This document shows, in pieces, positions 13,901 to 27,700 of a stretch of 64,000 bases of DNA; the stretch's first letter is position 1; every line of letters starts with the position of its first letter. Under the pieces are notes generated by a model. It was not told the DNA's origin, did no database searches, and saw nothing but the letters and a program-made list of their open reading frames with translations. Position numbers and translations under genes: made by a program. This DNA comes from Cymodocea nodosa (taxonomy: Eukaryota > Streptophyta > Magnoliopsida > Alismatales > Cymodoceaceae). The stretch is taken from contig CM072338.1 in the NCBI GenBank assembly GCA_036874045.1, positions 17,568,501 through 17,632,500 on the forward strand, given 5' to 3'.

Positions 13901-16900
13901 CATCGTATCTCCATTCTCTCTCTGAACCCAAAGCAATAATCACCTCAGCTGCTGCCTTCTATTTGTTTTTATGAATATTGGTTATCAGGTATGTTCAGTG
14001 AACCTATGATTCTTTCATCTTTTGGTACTTCTGGGGTGAGGAAAGACCAGAAGGAATGATTCCAGAAGCTGCCTGTTGTCTTCCAGCTCATTTGACAATG
14101 TCTATGTTGTCCGGTCTCATGTAACACAATAAGACAATTCATCTCTTCTCTTTTGTCCACGAATGACAACAGTGTTATGCACAATAAACAATTAATGAAG
14201 AAATTCTGACAACAAAATTTCAATTTATGACAGTAGGCATAAATCAAATTGTTAGATACCCTGAAATAACTGGTATCTTTTTATCAGTGTTAGTTTATTC
14301 ATTTAGTGCTATTATTATATTGTCTAGCACCAATACTTTATATCAAAAAATTGAACTAATAACCAGTCTAAATAATAAATAAGAGATTTCAAGTCAAAGA
14401 ACAAAGTGCATGTCTTACATTTGTCACGAAAATAGTCCTTGATTCAATGTCCTCAAGAAGGTTTTGTGCACCTGAAAAATAGAAGTGCCATTTTGAATAC
14501 AAGAAATAGTCAGAAATCGTGCAGACAAACTAGAAGATAACAAGTGTGTGAATAGTGGTACTAGCAGTAAAAACAAGTATTAGATTACAAGTGTACATCC
14601 AAAGAGTAGTATATCAATCGCATGTGACTTAAACACAAGAGAATTTATATTCCAAGTCCCACCAACAACCATAGAAACAGTGTCACTTCCAGGAACGTGT
14701 AATTAACACAAGAGAGCAATTACAGCATTTAGATGTAACTCAAGATATATGTAATTCGGTTCAACCTGGAAGGTATAAGCTGTCAATTTCTAAATCATTA
14801 TCAAATCGATACACATTTATTTTCTACAATCATTTGACAAATGCAGTTGTTATTCACCATAATTGATTGTTATGTTTATTTTTTGAAGAAGCCAGAACTT
14901 GATTTCTGCTTACATTTATCCTAGATAATCATAAAATTCCTTGAACAGTACCAGTTCCACCTCCGCCAAAATTTTCCTCCCGATAACTGGTGAAGATGCC
15001 TACAATTTTTCAACACCAACTTATTCTTTCATTCTTGGTCAGTAATTCTAACACCAGGAAACAATCAAATCTTGCATCATTCATGATATATGTATGCAAG
15101 TATGTGAACTTTTATCTTCTAATACAAGAAATGATGATTGAGGACCATCATATCAGCATGCAAACTAAAGGTTCAAAATAACATTGATCATTCCACTTGA
15201 GCATGCAAATTCAGATGTGCAGATGTGAAGGACGGTTCTCGCTATAAATTGTTGACTTCAATGGTTTCTCGCTATAAACAAAAGTGCAGATGTGAAGGAC
15301 GGTTCCTTTTCCTATTCCATTTTGAATTAAAAGGAAAATTTGGGACAATTATTTTTTCAATCATTTGTCATAAAATTCCGTCAAAAAAAAATTAAAAATC
15401 AATCCACAGCACAAATAGAAAATGATTAGCTCCTTGATGCAGAGCTGACCTTGTGTACCGGAAGCCGATCCCAAAAAGGTTTTAGACTCATTGCCCATTT
15501 TTGCCTGTTTTTCACGGAGCTTAAGCATTTCCATTTCAACCTGTTGTAATTTTAGCTTCATGTCTAAGATTTCCTGCGTGAAATGCCAGATCCTTAGTAT
15601 AAAGGGATTACATATTCATGCATTCACTGAAGAAATAAAAGCAGTTTTCAATCTTATTAATGGAAACAAAGAAAATGAAAATTTCTCCTCATCTTACACG
15701 TTGGTTGGGCACATGATTGTTTTTAGCTGCATAATTGAGAGGATTAGGTTTCACCAGTTTTTGCATTGGCATAAGAGTCCCTGCAGAATTGAAATCAGAA
15801 GCTTCCTTCATCAATTGAACTTCTGATCTTTTACCATTACCATGTGGGAGGTGGGATCCTAAGTTTGCATCTTCCACAGAATGGCAAGCAGATGCATGAT
15901 GAGCAGTCAGATTACTGGCGAGGCTTCCCACTTGACTGGAGGTAACAGATGCAGATCTTAAAAATTTTTTTGGCTTCTCTTTATCTTGAGAGTCACTGCC
16001 TCCCTGTCCAGAAGAAGATACAGATAAATTTCCATGACTCATATCAATAAGATCTCTTTTCCGCCTTAGGATATTGCCATCAGTAGTTGCTTTTGTAACA
16101 CCAGATTTATCAACCACAGCCCTTCTAATCAATGTATAACCTTTTACACATTGTTCTGATCTGCTCTGCACAAGTCTTTTTTCACCATTGTCCATGTTCC
16201 TCTCTTCATCATGCCAACTGTCCTTGGCATCAATGGTTCCTTCAATATCTTCAGATGGTTTACCTAATCTGTCCCAAACACTAACGCGTTGCCTGATACT
16301 CTGACATGGTGCAGCACCAACGGCTTTTGAAGATGGCTTTATCTGGGCATTTTCAGCCTTAGAAGGAATTTTGGAATGAGGATCTTCTGCACAAGGAAAG
16401 AACCATAGAATTTTATGAGGAGTGAGATGGCAAACTCAAAATGCAGAACATGATGTTTTCCAAACCATTTTTCATTTGGCATTGATAAAGGCATTCATAT
16501 GGAGGAGATGCTAATGCAAGTAGACCTTCCAATTAAAAGTTAAAAAAAAAAAAAAGGAGATCTATTTCACCTGTACCAACAGTTAGCATGTTCCTTGAAA
16601 TAGGGAAGTGCTCTGGTGAAGGTGAAAGATGCTGATGTCCACCCATAGATTTACTTCTAGTTGTCTGTTCTATGAGAGACAGTGTATGATGTTAGATAGG
16701 TGCCCTTCTATAAGCTAAAAACAAACACGATGATCCAATAGAGAGGTCTTAGTCCATCAACCTTCTTGAAATGATTTCCAAATTGAAGGCCTAGCTCATC
16801 ACCCGCTAAAATTTCAGAAGCGCCTCTCATGTCAGAGTACCTGATCATTGTTGTGGCATTTTGACGGTCAATGACTGCATCAGAATACATCTGAACTGCC

Positions 16901-19900
16901 CATTTTTGTGGCTGAGCTTCTCCAATTAAGGAACCATTGGAATCATGATTCCAGCATTCAGGATCCTTACCAATGACCAGCGATGAACTTGTACTTGGAA
17001 AAACATTAGATGGTTCAGACTTTGAGTCTATGGGCTGAAAAAGCATTAAATGAATGTGACGTCAATCCACAATTTTATAGAGCCTTGAAATGTCATAGAA
17101 ATCTTACCAATACAGTGTGAGAATTGCCACCAATATGGGATGGAGGACTTGCAGTCCTAGATTTTTTATGTTCATTGTCTGCATAACTGGAACTCACAAC
17201 TGTATCATCACCATTAACAAGAGGAATAGAAGTCATCTTCAGAATGTGCCTTTCTTCAAAAAGATGATACCACAGCCTTCAAAAAGTAAAATGATTTATA
17301 ATTAAAGATGCTAAAATATAAAACGAAACATAATACTGACACAATTTAGCATCAATATGGAGCTCATGTGAATGGAAATTTATTCCTAACACACAGAAAA
17401 GTATAAATGATATGCAAGAATGGATAATAATAATAATATAATATTCTGCACGTTGGAAGAAAAATTATCAAATGAAGGATGAAAGGTGCCAAAACAACAA
17501 TGCAAAATGCTGGATTTTGGAGGTAGTAGGTGATGATTAAACAAGGCAACATAAAACAAATGTAATGCTTAATGATAAGTGTGAAATGAATGATAATATC
17601 CAAATATTAGCTTATAAATGTTAACTGTAGTGCTGAAAGTTCAAATCAGAGTTACTTAAGTTCTGTCTCATGCTCACCCAAGGCAAGCACACATCACTTC
17701 AGTACTTCCCGAGGCATTCGGATTTGATCAGGTAGATGCCTTGCTACCTCAGTCACCTCAAATGTCATCTGGGTTGCCTCTTTAGCCTTGGGGAACAATA
17801 CCTCATTTATATCTATAGGTTAAATAACACAATTTTCTAAGAATGGGAGAATCAGATACACTATAATCCTGATTGTCTCTTCCTCCCCTCTTCAACCCCC
17901 CCCCCCCCCCCACACACACACAGAAACACTCTTCCATTCAATGACTTCTTCCTCCAGCAATGCTCCTCTTCAGTCAATGGTACACCACTCCAATGACCAT
18001 TCCTTCTCTATTGTCCTTTTCTATCAAAACTTCTCAATGTGCACAATGCTTACTCCAATATTCAAGCAGGCTCCTCTCCTCTTCCATTGTAGATCTACTA
18101 TTCTCTTCACCACCTGGCAAACTACTTCAGTGAACTTCTCCTCCACTCACCACTCAACTCCTACAGTCCTACTGTGAACAATAGTGACATAAGAATCTCT
18201 AGATTTTTTCTAATTTCTTAAATTTTTTTGCAATTTATCTAGTTTTCTGCAACATGAATTTTAATTGTGAAATTGTCAGCTCCGGTTTAAACTAAACATC
18301 TATTTTCCAAGAATTTCTGTGCCATTTTACTCAGGTGGTTGCACTGCCACCGTTGTTTATGGGAGTTGTCAAATTGACATCGCCTTTCACCTTAATAACT
18401 TACATTTGAATGTAAATCAATTCCATAAAGTTGAACTTAATAGCTTCAGTCTAATTAATCCAATGCATGAGATGAGCTAAAGTTGAAAAAAAAAAAATTG
18501 ATTACTGAATTTGTGACAGATATTTTCTTGAAGAAGAAAGTGAGACAACTATTTGAGCAGAAGGTAATAAAAATTTACCATACATCTGGATCTAAACAGA
18601 AAAAAGAAACTAAATTTTGTATGGAGGCATAGAAAAAAGGAAGCTGGATGCAGGTCAAAATGCCTTTTAATTGGATATTTCTTAACAATGAGAGGATTAG
18701 GCAATCAAGCAGCTTAGAAGTGACAACGGTACCATCATGTCTAGACATGTAACTAAGAAAGTGAGACAACTATTTGAGCAGAAGGTAATAAAAATTTACC
18801 ATACATCTGGATCTAAACAGAAAAAAAAAACTAAATTTTGTATGGAGGCATAGAAAAAAGGAAGCTGGATGCAGGTCAAAATGCCTTTTAATTGGATATT
18901 TCTTAACAATGAGAGGATTAGGCAATCAAGCAGCTTAGAAGTGACAACGGTACCATCATGTCTAGACATGTAACTAAGGCAACAGGGTGAACCATCTTTA
19001 CTGCTGTACTTAAATTTAGCTATAGTGTTGTTTGCAATTTGTAGGTTAAGTAATGAACCATGAAAAGCCATAATTCCATATACCCAAACAAGTGAAAACA
19101 ACTCAAAACTTAAAAGATAACCTACACAAATAACTTCAAAATTGATCCTGATTTGAATCTGAAATTTGAATGGTGATGCTCACTCTCCAAAGATCAATAA
19201 AATCCAAGTATTATTTCAACTATAACAAGAGAGGGAAGCAGAAAAAGACCAAGCAAGACTTAGGACCTAAGAAGCACTGATATGACGTAGGGATTCCCAA
19301 ATGACATGATTCAAATGTGAAGACTCCATAGATTTCTAAAGTTTAAAATACAACTTGGCTTGGAGATGACATTAAATAAATAACATTTGAATAATAATAT
19401 TTAAGGATTTAAAATATTACATTCAAATGATAAAAATAGACATATAACTCGCACATGACATGATACTATAACAATAAAACATGCATAAAAAATATCCAGA
19501 GTTATCTCCTATTGTTTAACTAATGCACAACTAATAAACATATCCTATCAAGTGTCAAATCCTTGTTGTGAAAACAAAAAGGGCAGAATAATAGAAAATC
19601 AATGTTACCATGTGATAAATTCGGCACTCTTATTTCCAAGAAATGCTTCCAAATCATCCCTGGCCTGATTCTGATTCTTTCCATTACAAACAAGCACGAC
19701 TATATACTCCTGCAGAAAATGTTAAAAAAAGGGATATTCAGCATTTGACTCCTCTGAGCAAATAGCCGAATACTGGTAATATTAAAGTACGAAATTAAAG
19801 ACAAAATCCGTACTCTTTTTTCCTCATATGAGGCAAACGTGATTTCTTTGCATTCCAGTACATCAAATCCAAATCCATCAGGAGCAGATAAGTGAACAAG

Positions 19901-20494
19901 ATTTACTTACCCACTCTACTCAAATATAAGATATACAGAGGGGAATTTCACAGATGTGAATATTCATGAATTTGTTTCTCCAGTAATGGTCTTCAACAGA
20001 ATCCGTCATGAACATAGACGTGTGCATCAACCGGTTATTCATTTGCTAATGTTCAAGCATGCAGAATCTTCTCTATTTAACCAATCACCAATGGATTCTG
20101 TTTTAAAATTCCGTTTCCCTCAAGGACATCACTTGGAATTTGGAACCAATAAATAGTCTCTGAACCCCAACATGTGCTCGAAATACAAAGAACCATAGCG
20201 CAAAATACTTGAGAGGAAAATCGTGAAATGCACCTTGAAAGCGTAGAATCGACAACTACCACGGAAAGTAACCTAACAGGAAAGAGAGAGAGAGAGAGAG
20301 AGGATCCATGGACAAACCGCGAGGACGTCGTCGGTATAGCTTCCTAGGAACTCCAAGAGTTTCTGGGAGACGGACGCCTTGATCTCGGCAGCCTGGGGGG
20401 ACCTGACGTCCATCTCGAACGTTATCGGCTGCGACGAGAACAGCGACGCCGATCCCGTCCTAGACCGTGGCCTGGGCTTCCGCTCCTCCCCCAT
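4926..20494 (-). CDS. Nuclear RNA-binding protein with PWI-like N-terminus and C-terminal RRM (At3g12640-like)
   Basis: Eleven exons in transcript order: 20494-20318, 19709-19609, 17276-17108, 17034-16762, 16664-16571, 16386-15698, 15573-15450, 14471-14419, 5603-5497, 5381-5294, 5108-4926. All join in phase, giving 685 aa. Residues 38-98 form a helical PWI-like domain of the ZC3H14/Nab2 N-terminal type (motifs LLEFLGSYTDDVL and NQARDDLEAFLG). A long Ser-rich linker and a short coiled coil (exon 7, EMEMLKLREKQAKM) follow. The RRM occupies about residues 553-625: RNP2 is TIFVTN in exon 8 and RNP1 is KGSACVVF across exons 9 and 10. It is closest to nuclear poly(A)-binding (PABPN1-type) RRMs and, from memory, to Arabidopsis At3g12640. 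The tail has the motif HLQWRRD. Likely role: binding and processing or export of nuclear polyadenylated RNA. Intron 8 is 8.8 kb and carries a retrotransposon. The exon 4 donor (GTTGAT) is the least certain junction. Confidence 0.88.
5862..6060. repeat. AGCTTAT-rich repeat segment, possibly a DNA-transposon end
   Basis: The segment begins AAGGCCCTGTTCAAATCGAC and contains many copies of AATAAGCT or AGCTTAT in both orientations. A second AGCTTAT cluster lies at 11626-11666 and ends at 11690 with a GTGGCCT terminus that is roughly inverted to the left end. Clustered subterminal motifs and GGCC-type ends are common in hAT-like nonautonomous elements. I could not find a convincing target-site duplication. 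If both ends belong together, the copia element at 6618-11290 inserted inside this repeat. Confidence 0.35.
6618..6745 (-). repeat. Copia 3' LTR (left copy)
   Basis: This 128-bp terminal repeat starts TGTGTAAACC and ends ACTCACA. It pairs with 11161-11290. In element orientation it lies downstream of the polypurine tract. Confidence 0.92.
11161..11290 (-). repeat. Copia 5' LTR (right copy)
   Basis: This 130-bp terminal repeat starts TGTGTAAACA and ends ACTCGCA. The primer-binding site lies immediately inside it (complement of GCTCTAATGCCA, 11149-11160). Confidence 0.92.
11296..14418. other. Remainder of intron 8 of the RRM gene
   Basis: This is AT-rich intron sequence with no recognisable exon or domain. 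It includes the right-hand AGCTTAT-rich repeat segment near 11626-11690. Short plus-strand open frames at 12208-12429 and 13315-13635 show no family features and are treated as chance. Confidence 0.5.
17896..17923. repeat. Poly-C tract followed by (CA)n
   Basis: A run of about 15 C residues is followed by about five CA units, in intron 2 of the RRM gene. Confidence 0.9.
18534..18975. repeat. 221-bp direct tandem duplication
   Basis: Copy 1 is 18534-18754 and copy 2 is 18755-18975, head to tail. I see a single base difference (G to A in an A-rich tract near 18608/18829), so the duplication is recent. It sits in intron 2 of the RRM gene and is not coding; the similar open frames seen in both copies follow from the duplication. 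Confidence 0.95.
20283..20302. repeat. (GA)n microsatellite
   Basis: About ten GA units lie just inside intron 1 of the RRM gene, close to the exon 1 donor. Confidence 0.9.
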
Positions 20495-21705
20495 CGCCTA
20501 GCACGGTGCGCTGCTGCTGCTCTGGTAAAGGGAAGGCCGAGGGTTTCGGGTGCGTCCTACGCATGCGTTTGGTGCTCTCACCAGGCAAGCGAGGTGAGGG
20601 GTCCTCCTTCCTTCTTTGTTTTTCTTTTTCTTTGATGGAAGATTTTTCTTATACGCGCCAATTTCTCTAAAAATCGTTTTAAAGAATTTTTTTGGGCGTC
20701 ATTTTTATATTCTCTTGTAAATAATAACTTTTGGTTAATAATAATAAAATAATAGGCATCTTTAGAGAATGCTTTTGAAGTCACTTTCATGTGAAATTGA
20801 ATGGATTGGGTCTTATACCATACGTGCAAAAGAAAGGTGATAAAAAATGAAATCTTTGATTTCTTTTTTTCTTGTCATTTAGGAGTGTGTTTAATGAAAG
20901 TCTCGTGCACGATTTTGAACTATAGAAAGAAGTGAAAAATCAAAATTTAAAAAAAAAGAACCCACTTTATGACTTTAAAGGGAGTCCAAATCCTCTATTT
21001 CAATTGATGTCTCTCTTTATGTACCACACCAATCACAATAGAATGATGTAGTTTATGATTGATTATTACCAACACATGTTCATAGGAGATTTGTGAGAAG
21101 TTGAGATGGAGGATTTTTTATTTGCACATACCATAGAGAAAAGGACAAATGAGAGAATGGTACATAAATATTGTTTATTACCATAAGATTAGAAAGTTTA
21201 GCCTATTTCCTTGAACCATTTATTCAATTACCATAATGTTCTTTGATTCTGTTATAAATATGTAAGTTAGAGAAGAATAGGCAAATGTACGATGTTTTAA
21301 CCAAATACCAATCTAATTAAGAACTCACCTCTTCGCTTGATATAGATAAAATATCTCACTCCCCTGCATCATCGTAACTGTTCTAGCCAGCATAGAAACC
21401 AGATACAGTACAATGTTTGCAGAAAATATTGGATCCAATATTACTAAAAGAAGGTGCAAATTTTGGAAACAAATTTCTTTGTGAAATTGATCACGTAAAA
21501 AGACTAAATTGGGTTGTCGTACATTCACACGTTCATACAAATGACAATCCCCCAGGCTTTCCATCAACTATATTGCAGATTTAACCAACTTCAGCACTTC
21601 GAAAATCCTTCTAAACAAGATCAGAATGGCTGATACCAACTCTGTTTCCGAAAGAAGCTCGAGAAATAATAGGTTGTAGAATCTTGAAGTCTATCATAAT
21701 GTTAT

Positions 21706-24700
21706 CTAGCTGCCATCTGCAACCACTGAGTCGGTCTTATCTCCAGCTTTAGCTACTGCAAGAGCAGCACGACCCTTCTCTGTCACTGTAACATTCTCTT
21801 TGTTGTCATTATCTAGACGAACAATGGGAACAAAATTCTTGGACACCTGGTCAATAAGAGTGCCAGGAAGGGATAATGGATTATGTTGATCAGCAACAAT
21901 AGTTGGTGGATAGGATGTTATCACATTAGATTGTTGTTGTTGTTGCTGTAAAGTCTTTCTCTTTTCCATGGCTTTTTGTCGTTCTTCATAAAATTCAAAG
22001 TCATCAAGGATAGATGCTTCTGATTCATATTCTTTGAAGATGCCTAGCATCTCCAAGCCCTGTTCAAGTTTCACCTGCAATTTCATTTTTAAGGAATGAT
22101 TTCAGGCACAAGCATTTCGAGAAATGGAAACAGGCCTTTTTTAAATGTATTTTTAAAGTTTTAAAGGTAATTTACACCTTTCATGTTTGTGTTATTTTTA
22201 TTTATGTTTTTTGTCATTGATATATTTGTGGTTTTTTTCCATCGTTACATCAATTTTCACACATTTGTATATTTGTTTAAATTTTGTATTGACAAGAACT
22301 TTCAAGAAAAAAATATTATTGACAATTTATCATTGACATACATGGCACTTATTTTTTTATTGATTTACTTGTTAGTGTTGTCATTATTGCGAGATGTATT
22401 TAAATCAGGAAAAATATTAACTATGCACATAAATAAAATTTTAAACCCAAATTTGACCTAGGCATTAAGGTGCCAAAGATGACAGCCCATTGATATCAAT
22501 AAATGATTAACTCCAAAACATCAGTCAAACAGATAGGAAATTACTAGTTATTTAAAAAGAAAACTATAAAAAGCATTGAGACTCTCACCTCCTGAGTGTC
22601 CCTACTATTAGTAACCGGTTTCTTATCATTGTTCTCGAGGATAATGTGACGAAACTGATTATTGGGAACATCTTTTACAATATGCCACTTAACCGGAAAC
22701 TGACCACTCCACTTGTCCTGCTGCCAATAATCCACACTCTTATCAAAATCTACAGCCCCAGTCATCTCGGCCACCCCACAGAACTGGGAACTACTGTTTA
22801 CCTGTGCTTCAAATATTGCATGCAAAAAATAAATGTCATCAAGTTTTTGTCATTGTTATAAACAAAGAAAATCAATCTAATTATACTTTTTTATATTATG
22901 TTTGCCCTGCAAGGTAGCCAGAGCCAAATTTATCTGCTAAAATAGATAAACAACTCATTTAGTGTGTGAAAGAGATGTTGTGTTGGAATATAAATGTCAA
23001 AGTTCATTGTTACCGAGAAAAACAGGAAAACTGGGCAGGCACCTCCTCTTTCCTTTGCTTCACGATAGGCAGCATCCAGTTTTCTATTACCATTCGATGT
23101 GCTAGCCCAAACACCATATTTAATACTTTTGTGAACATTGTCTTCACTGTATGATTTGATTACAAAAAACTTGGCATCCGTATATTCAGTGGCAAACTCA
23201 GGCATATTGTATATTTCTGAACTGACAGAAGCAGAGTGCCTATTTTCACTTTCAATGGGCAAATTTTGACCAGTTATTGAATTTTTTAGCCTGCTAGCAC
23301 GTGGCCCTCTGCTTTGCTCACTAAGGAAATCAAGTGTACCACTGTTACTATATAAAGATGTTTCACCCTTGCCTCGCCTTCTGCCTTTGTCATTCATATT
23401 CCAGCTTCGTCCATTGGGTCCCACATTAGCATTAAAGTTAGTGCCATGATTATAAAGCCCTCCATGGGAATACCCTCTATCAAAGGATGTGAATGAAGAT
23501 CCGAAAGCATAAAGTGGGCTTTGAGTAGCCTGGTGAGAAGTGCAATGCAGTTAGAAATAGTTGCCAAACAAAAGACAAGCTGGAAAACCATGCTTCTTCA
23601 TTAACACATTATATTTTCCTGTTAAGAACATATCTTGTGAAGAGGCAGCTATTTCACTACATAGAAAAATTAGCACAAATGTTGCATTTTTGAATGTTTT
23701 GACTTGTTCAATAAAAAAATATATTTTCAACAACTTCAATAATAAACAACAATATAATTTAAAATGTGATCGGTTCCTGGAGGAGACGCTCAATCTTTAC
23801 CCATCCATTCAAATATGTGGGCAAAAACTGCATTACAGTCAAATGATTGTCATTCCCATTGATACTTGGTGAAACTGTGAACGTAAAAATATGTCAAACC
23901 ACTACTTGATGTGCCTCTTACATGATACATGGTCCAACTCATTGATTTTTACCTAGTAAGTTGGATAGGCACGCTGAAATTTCAATCATCCCATTGCAAA
24001 AAAGATTAACAAAGAAAATATCAATTTTCCCTTGCTTAGCATTTTACACCATTATATAACTTCCATTGCCGTTGTGAGTCTTGTGACTATTACAGTATGC
24101 ATTTACAATGTTGTCCGGCTTTGGAAGATAAAGACAAAATTAGACACTAAAAGCTAAGATGGAAAGCTTTAATCATGCATCACAGAAGAGTAGAAAGTGA
24201 ATAGGTGGCAAATAGTTAAAAATCCTGTGCTTGTCATTATATCAATGCAACACAAACATCATGAATTACCTTTGCCATTTTCATGTTTACGTTCCAATGC
24301 AAAAGGATTGATATTATGCCCAAAAGATACTTACCGCTCCAGATGCAAAAGGATTGACATTATGCCCAAATGATCCATGCGTGTCAAATGGTCGAGGTGA
24401 TGCTAGAGGTGAATACAGTGGCATCAGAAACTTCTGTTTGTCGGAAGACTTGAACCAGTCTGGCCAAGACCCACCAGCACCAAACCCATCAAATCTTTGT
24501 TGTGGATCATTGAAATCATGATTACCAGAATTTCCAGAAAAGTTGCTTTTACCAAAAGCTTCATGAGGAGGATGGTTGGGCTTCATTCCAAAGACAATGT
24601 TATTGGAATTTGATGTGTCAGAAAGAAAAGCACCTTGTTGTTCCACACCAGCGGGCACTGGAAGATCAGCTTGTGGTACTGGTGTTGGTGAGTTGAGAAA

Positions 24701-27700
24701 CGATAAGAATGGAGGAAGTTGCTGTTGATAGTAAGGCATTGTCATTTGATATTGTGGAGAGTATATCTGGCTGTCTACCCTGGAAGAAGGTAGGGGTGTA
24801 GTCACTGGGGAATAGGGTCCATATGGTGCTGGGGAATTGTACCCATAACCCGTGTGGTACAAGATTGATTGTCTCTCATTGTAGATGCTCTTTTGTAGGA
24901 GAAAAAAAGTATATAGTGTGACAATTTAACACAAAGCAGGAGGACACAACTATGACAAATCATAATTTGTTCTTACCGATGATCCAAGTTCCAATCCTTC
25001 AGGATTTACATACGGAGGGTACTCATCCCAATCAGCAGAAACATTATTATAGCCTGGACAATAATGAAAATGCATGCTCTTAGTTCCATGAAATTTGGAA
25101 AAGTAAAAAGCACAATGCGTCTGTTGATACTGATCAAATTTGTACCACAAGTAAATTAAATTAACAAACTGACACAAAGACACATTTTGGCATCCATTTG
25201 CAGGAAAGAATTCAAAATCTTATTCATCAAATATAACCGTAGCTTTATAAAATGCTACAGTAAGAATTTACAACAGTTCCCAGATGATTTCTATTCCTGT
25301 AGCTGGATGCACTAATAGAAGCAAAACTTGAATGTCAAAAGATAACATGTTTGATCATGCAAAAATTAACATATTTTTCCCAATAGCAACAGTATTATGT
25401 TTATGCCTATATGACGTTTCCCTTACTTACGATTTTATGAACTTCTCCAAAATAATTTACAAAATGAATTTTGCAATTCCATTTTCATAATTCCATTTGG
25501 AACAGTCACATGAATGTTCCAGAGAGACCCTCAAATTGTCTTCTTTTTACATCTTGATAGATGCCAAAACTGCAACCACCAAAATGGCTGTCTTTGGCAA
25601 AAATATCAAAGAGCACTGACCTCCATAGTAGATTGGCTGTGCCTGAGGGGCATAGATATGGGGTGGGCGAGCAATAGTATGCCTGCTATTTGCATCTGGA
25701 TTGCCTGGCTGGTATGTTGCACTAGTGGGGGAATTGGCAGGCGTCGCATCTTGTGGAAGATTGGTAGAGACTAATTTCTCCTCATTTTTGGAATGGGACT
25801 GAAGAAAGATGCAAAACTAAAATAATCATATGGAACAGAGATAGAAATAAAAAAAGCATGTATAAATTAAAAAGGTCTTCCACCTGATTGTTGGTATTCC
25901 TTGTGCTAGTTTGTTTTTCTTCATCTTTAATAGTCAATTTATCAATGGAGTCTACTGCTTCTGAGAGCAAAAATAAGACAAGCTAAAAGAACATAAAAAG
26001 GTAATTGTATCTTGCAACATGTAACATCAAGATAATAAAAATAAATAAACAGAATAAAAATACAATGCTCTAGAAAAAATTCATAGAAACAGAGATCATG
26101 CAGGACAAACCACTTACCATTAAAAACATGGTCTTCATATTTTTAAGAAAAAGGTTCAAAACCTATTTGTTAGATATGTCAGGCTTTGCCATGAAGTTAA
26201 CCATCAATATAATAAACCAACCAACTAATACAATTATTTGATCGCATTGATGTTTTCATAACTATTCTAAAATTTCATGTATATTTTTGCCTATGAATTA
26301 TGGGAAATATCAATATGTTGTTGAACAGACAATGAAGATATCACGATTTTTAGCTTTCTTTGAAAAGTTGATCAGGTCACTTTACCCATTAGCACTAAAT
26401 GAAGAACAGATCATGTTGCCTTCTATCACAAGTGTTCAATTAGTGTATCATGCCATACAATTAATTGTTGCAGTTGATTAATAAAAATCTACATTTGAAG
26501 TCACTGATATTGCTTAACTGAATCACAAATAATATTCACCCTTATTCAGTTGTGTGTAGCCTATTCCAGTATATCAAACATATAATAAAGTCCCACATTA
26601 GAAAAATGGAATAAGAATTAATGACTCACTCATGTATGACAAGAGATCTCTCTACTCATAACTAAATGATTTTAAGTTAGACATCCCTACATTTTTAACA
26701 TAATGATAAAGTCAAGAACGATATTCTAAGCCTAAGTTTCTAATTCTTTTTACATCCATCCAATCCAAAAATAAAGACATTTATAAAATGTTGAAAGTGA
26801 AAGAGTCTATAGAAATAGACTCATGTTAGAAAAGTGTGATTGAACTTATACATATATATAACAAGAAACCTCATTACTTATAATCAGCTAATTTTAAGTT
26901 AAATGCCTCACATTTCTACCATGAGATTTTACATGAATTGGTATTCTAAATCTCAATGTATTATAGTATGCTTGATATAATTCCATTTGTTTCGCAGTCA
27001 TGTTCATTGTCTAATCATTCCTTCCTTTTTGAAGATAAGTACCCACTTAAGTCAATAGACAGTCATGTATTTTTATTTTTTTCATATGGCATATTGTACA
27101 ATTTGCAAATCTTGTGGAGAAAATTATGTCAATTGCATATGTCCATCTCAGAAACAGAATTCAAAGAATAGATTAAATATTAGCAAGGAAAATATTTAAA
27201 GAAAAGTACCAATAGTGAAGGTTTGTTGGCCAAATATTCCAATTAAATATCCATGAGAGATGATTGAATTGTATTTAGTTCTACACGTTTGTTTCTATTT
27301 TTGCAATAATGGAAGGAGCTCTAAAACAATGACACAATTTGATCAGTCTCTAGAAGAACAAACCTCGACCAAAAGCTAGAAATTTAATTTGATTTTGTGT
27401 CCAATGAAATATAGACATCCAACTTAAAATCAATTGGCTATAAGTGGAGAGGTTTTCTTTTATACTATTTTTTATTTAGTTCAAATGGGATTATATTTCT
27501 CACCACTCCCCCTTATCTGTGGCTTTCTTTAGGTCTTACAGGTGTTTTTTCAGATGTATGTATGAGTCCGCTAGGATCTTTTTACTCTAATACCATGTTG
27601 AAATATAGACATCCAACTTAAAATCAATTGACTATGAGTGGAGAGGTCATTTTCTATGTTAACTATTTTTCATATTTTACTTAATCCATATGGAGCTATA

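Noticed and set aside
17896..17923. Poly-C/(CA)n tract as a possible regulatory structure
   Set aside because: It is simple sequence in an intron with no further support.
18575..19101. Two related minus-strand open frames sharing 60 residues
   Set aside because: The similarity comes from the 221-bp tandem duplication in an intron, not from a duplicated gene.
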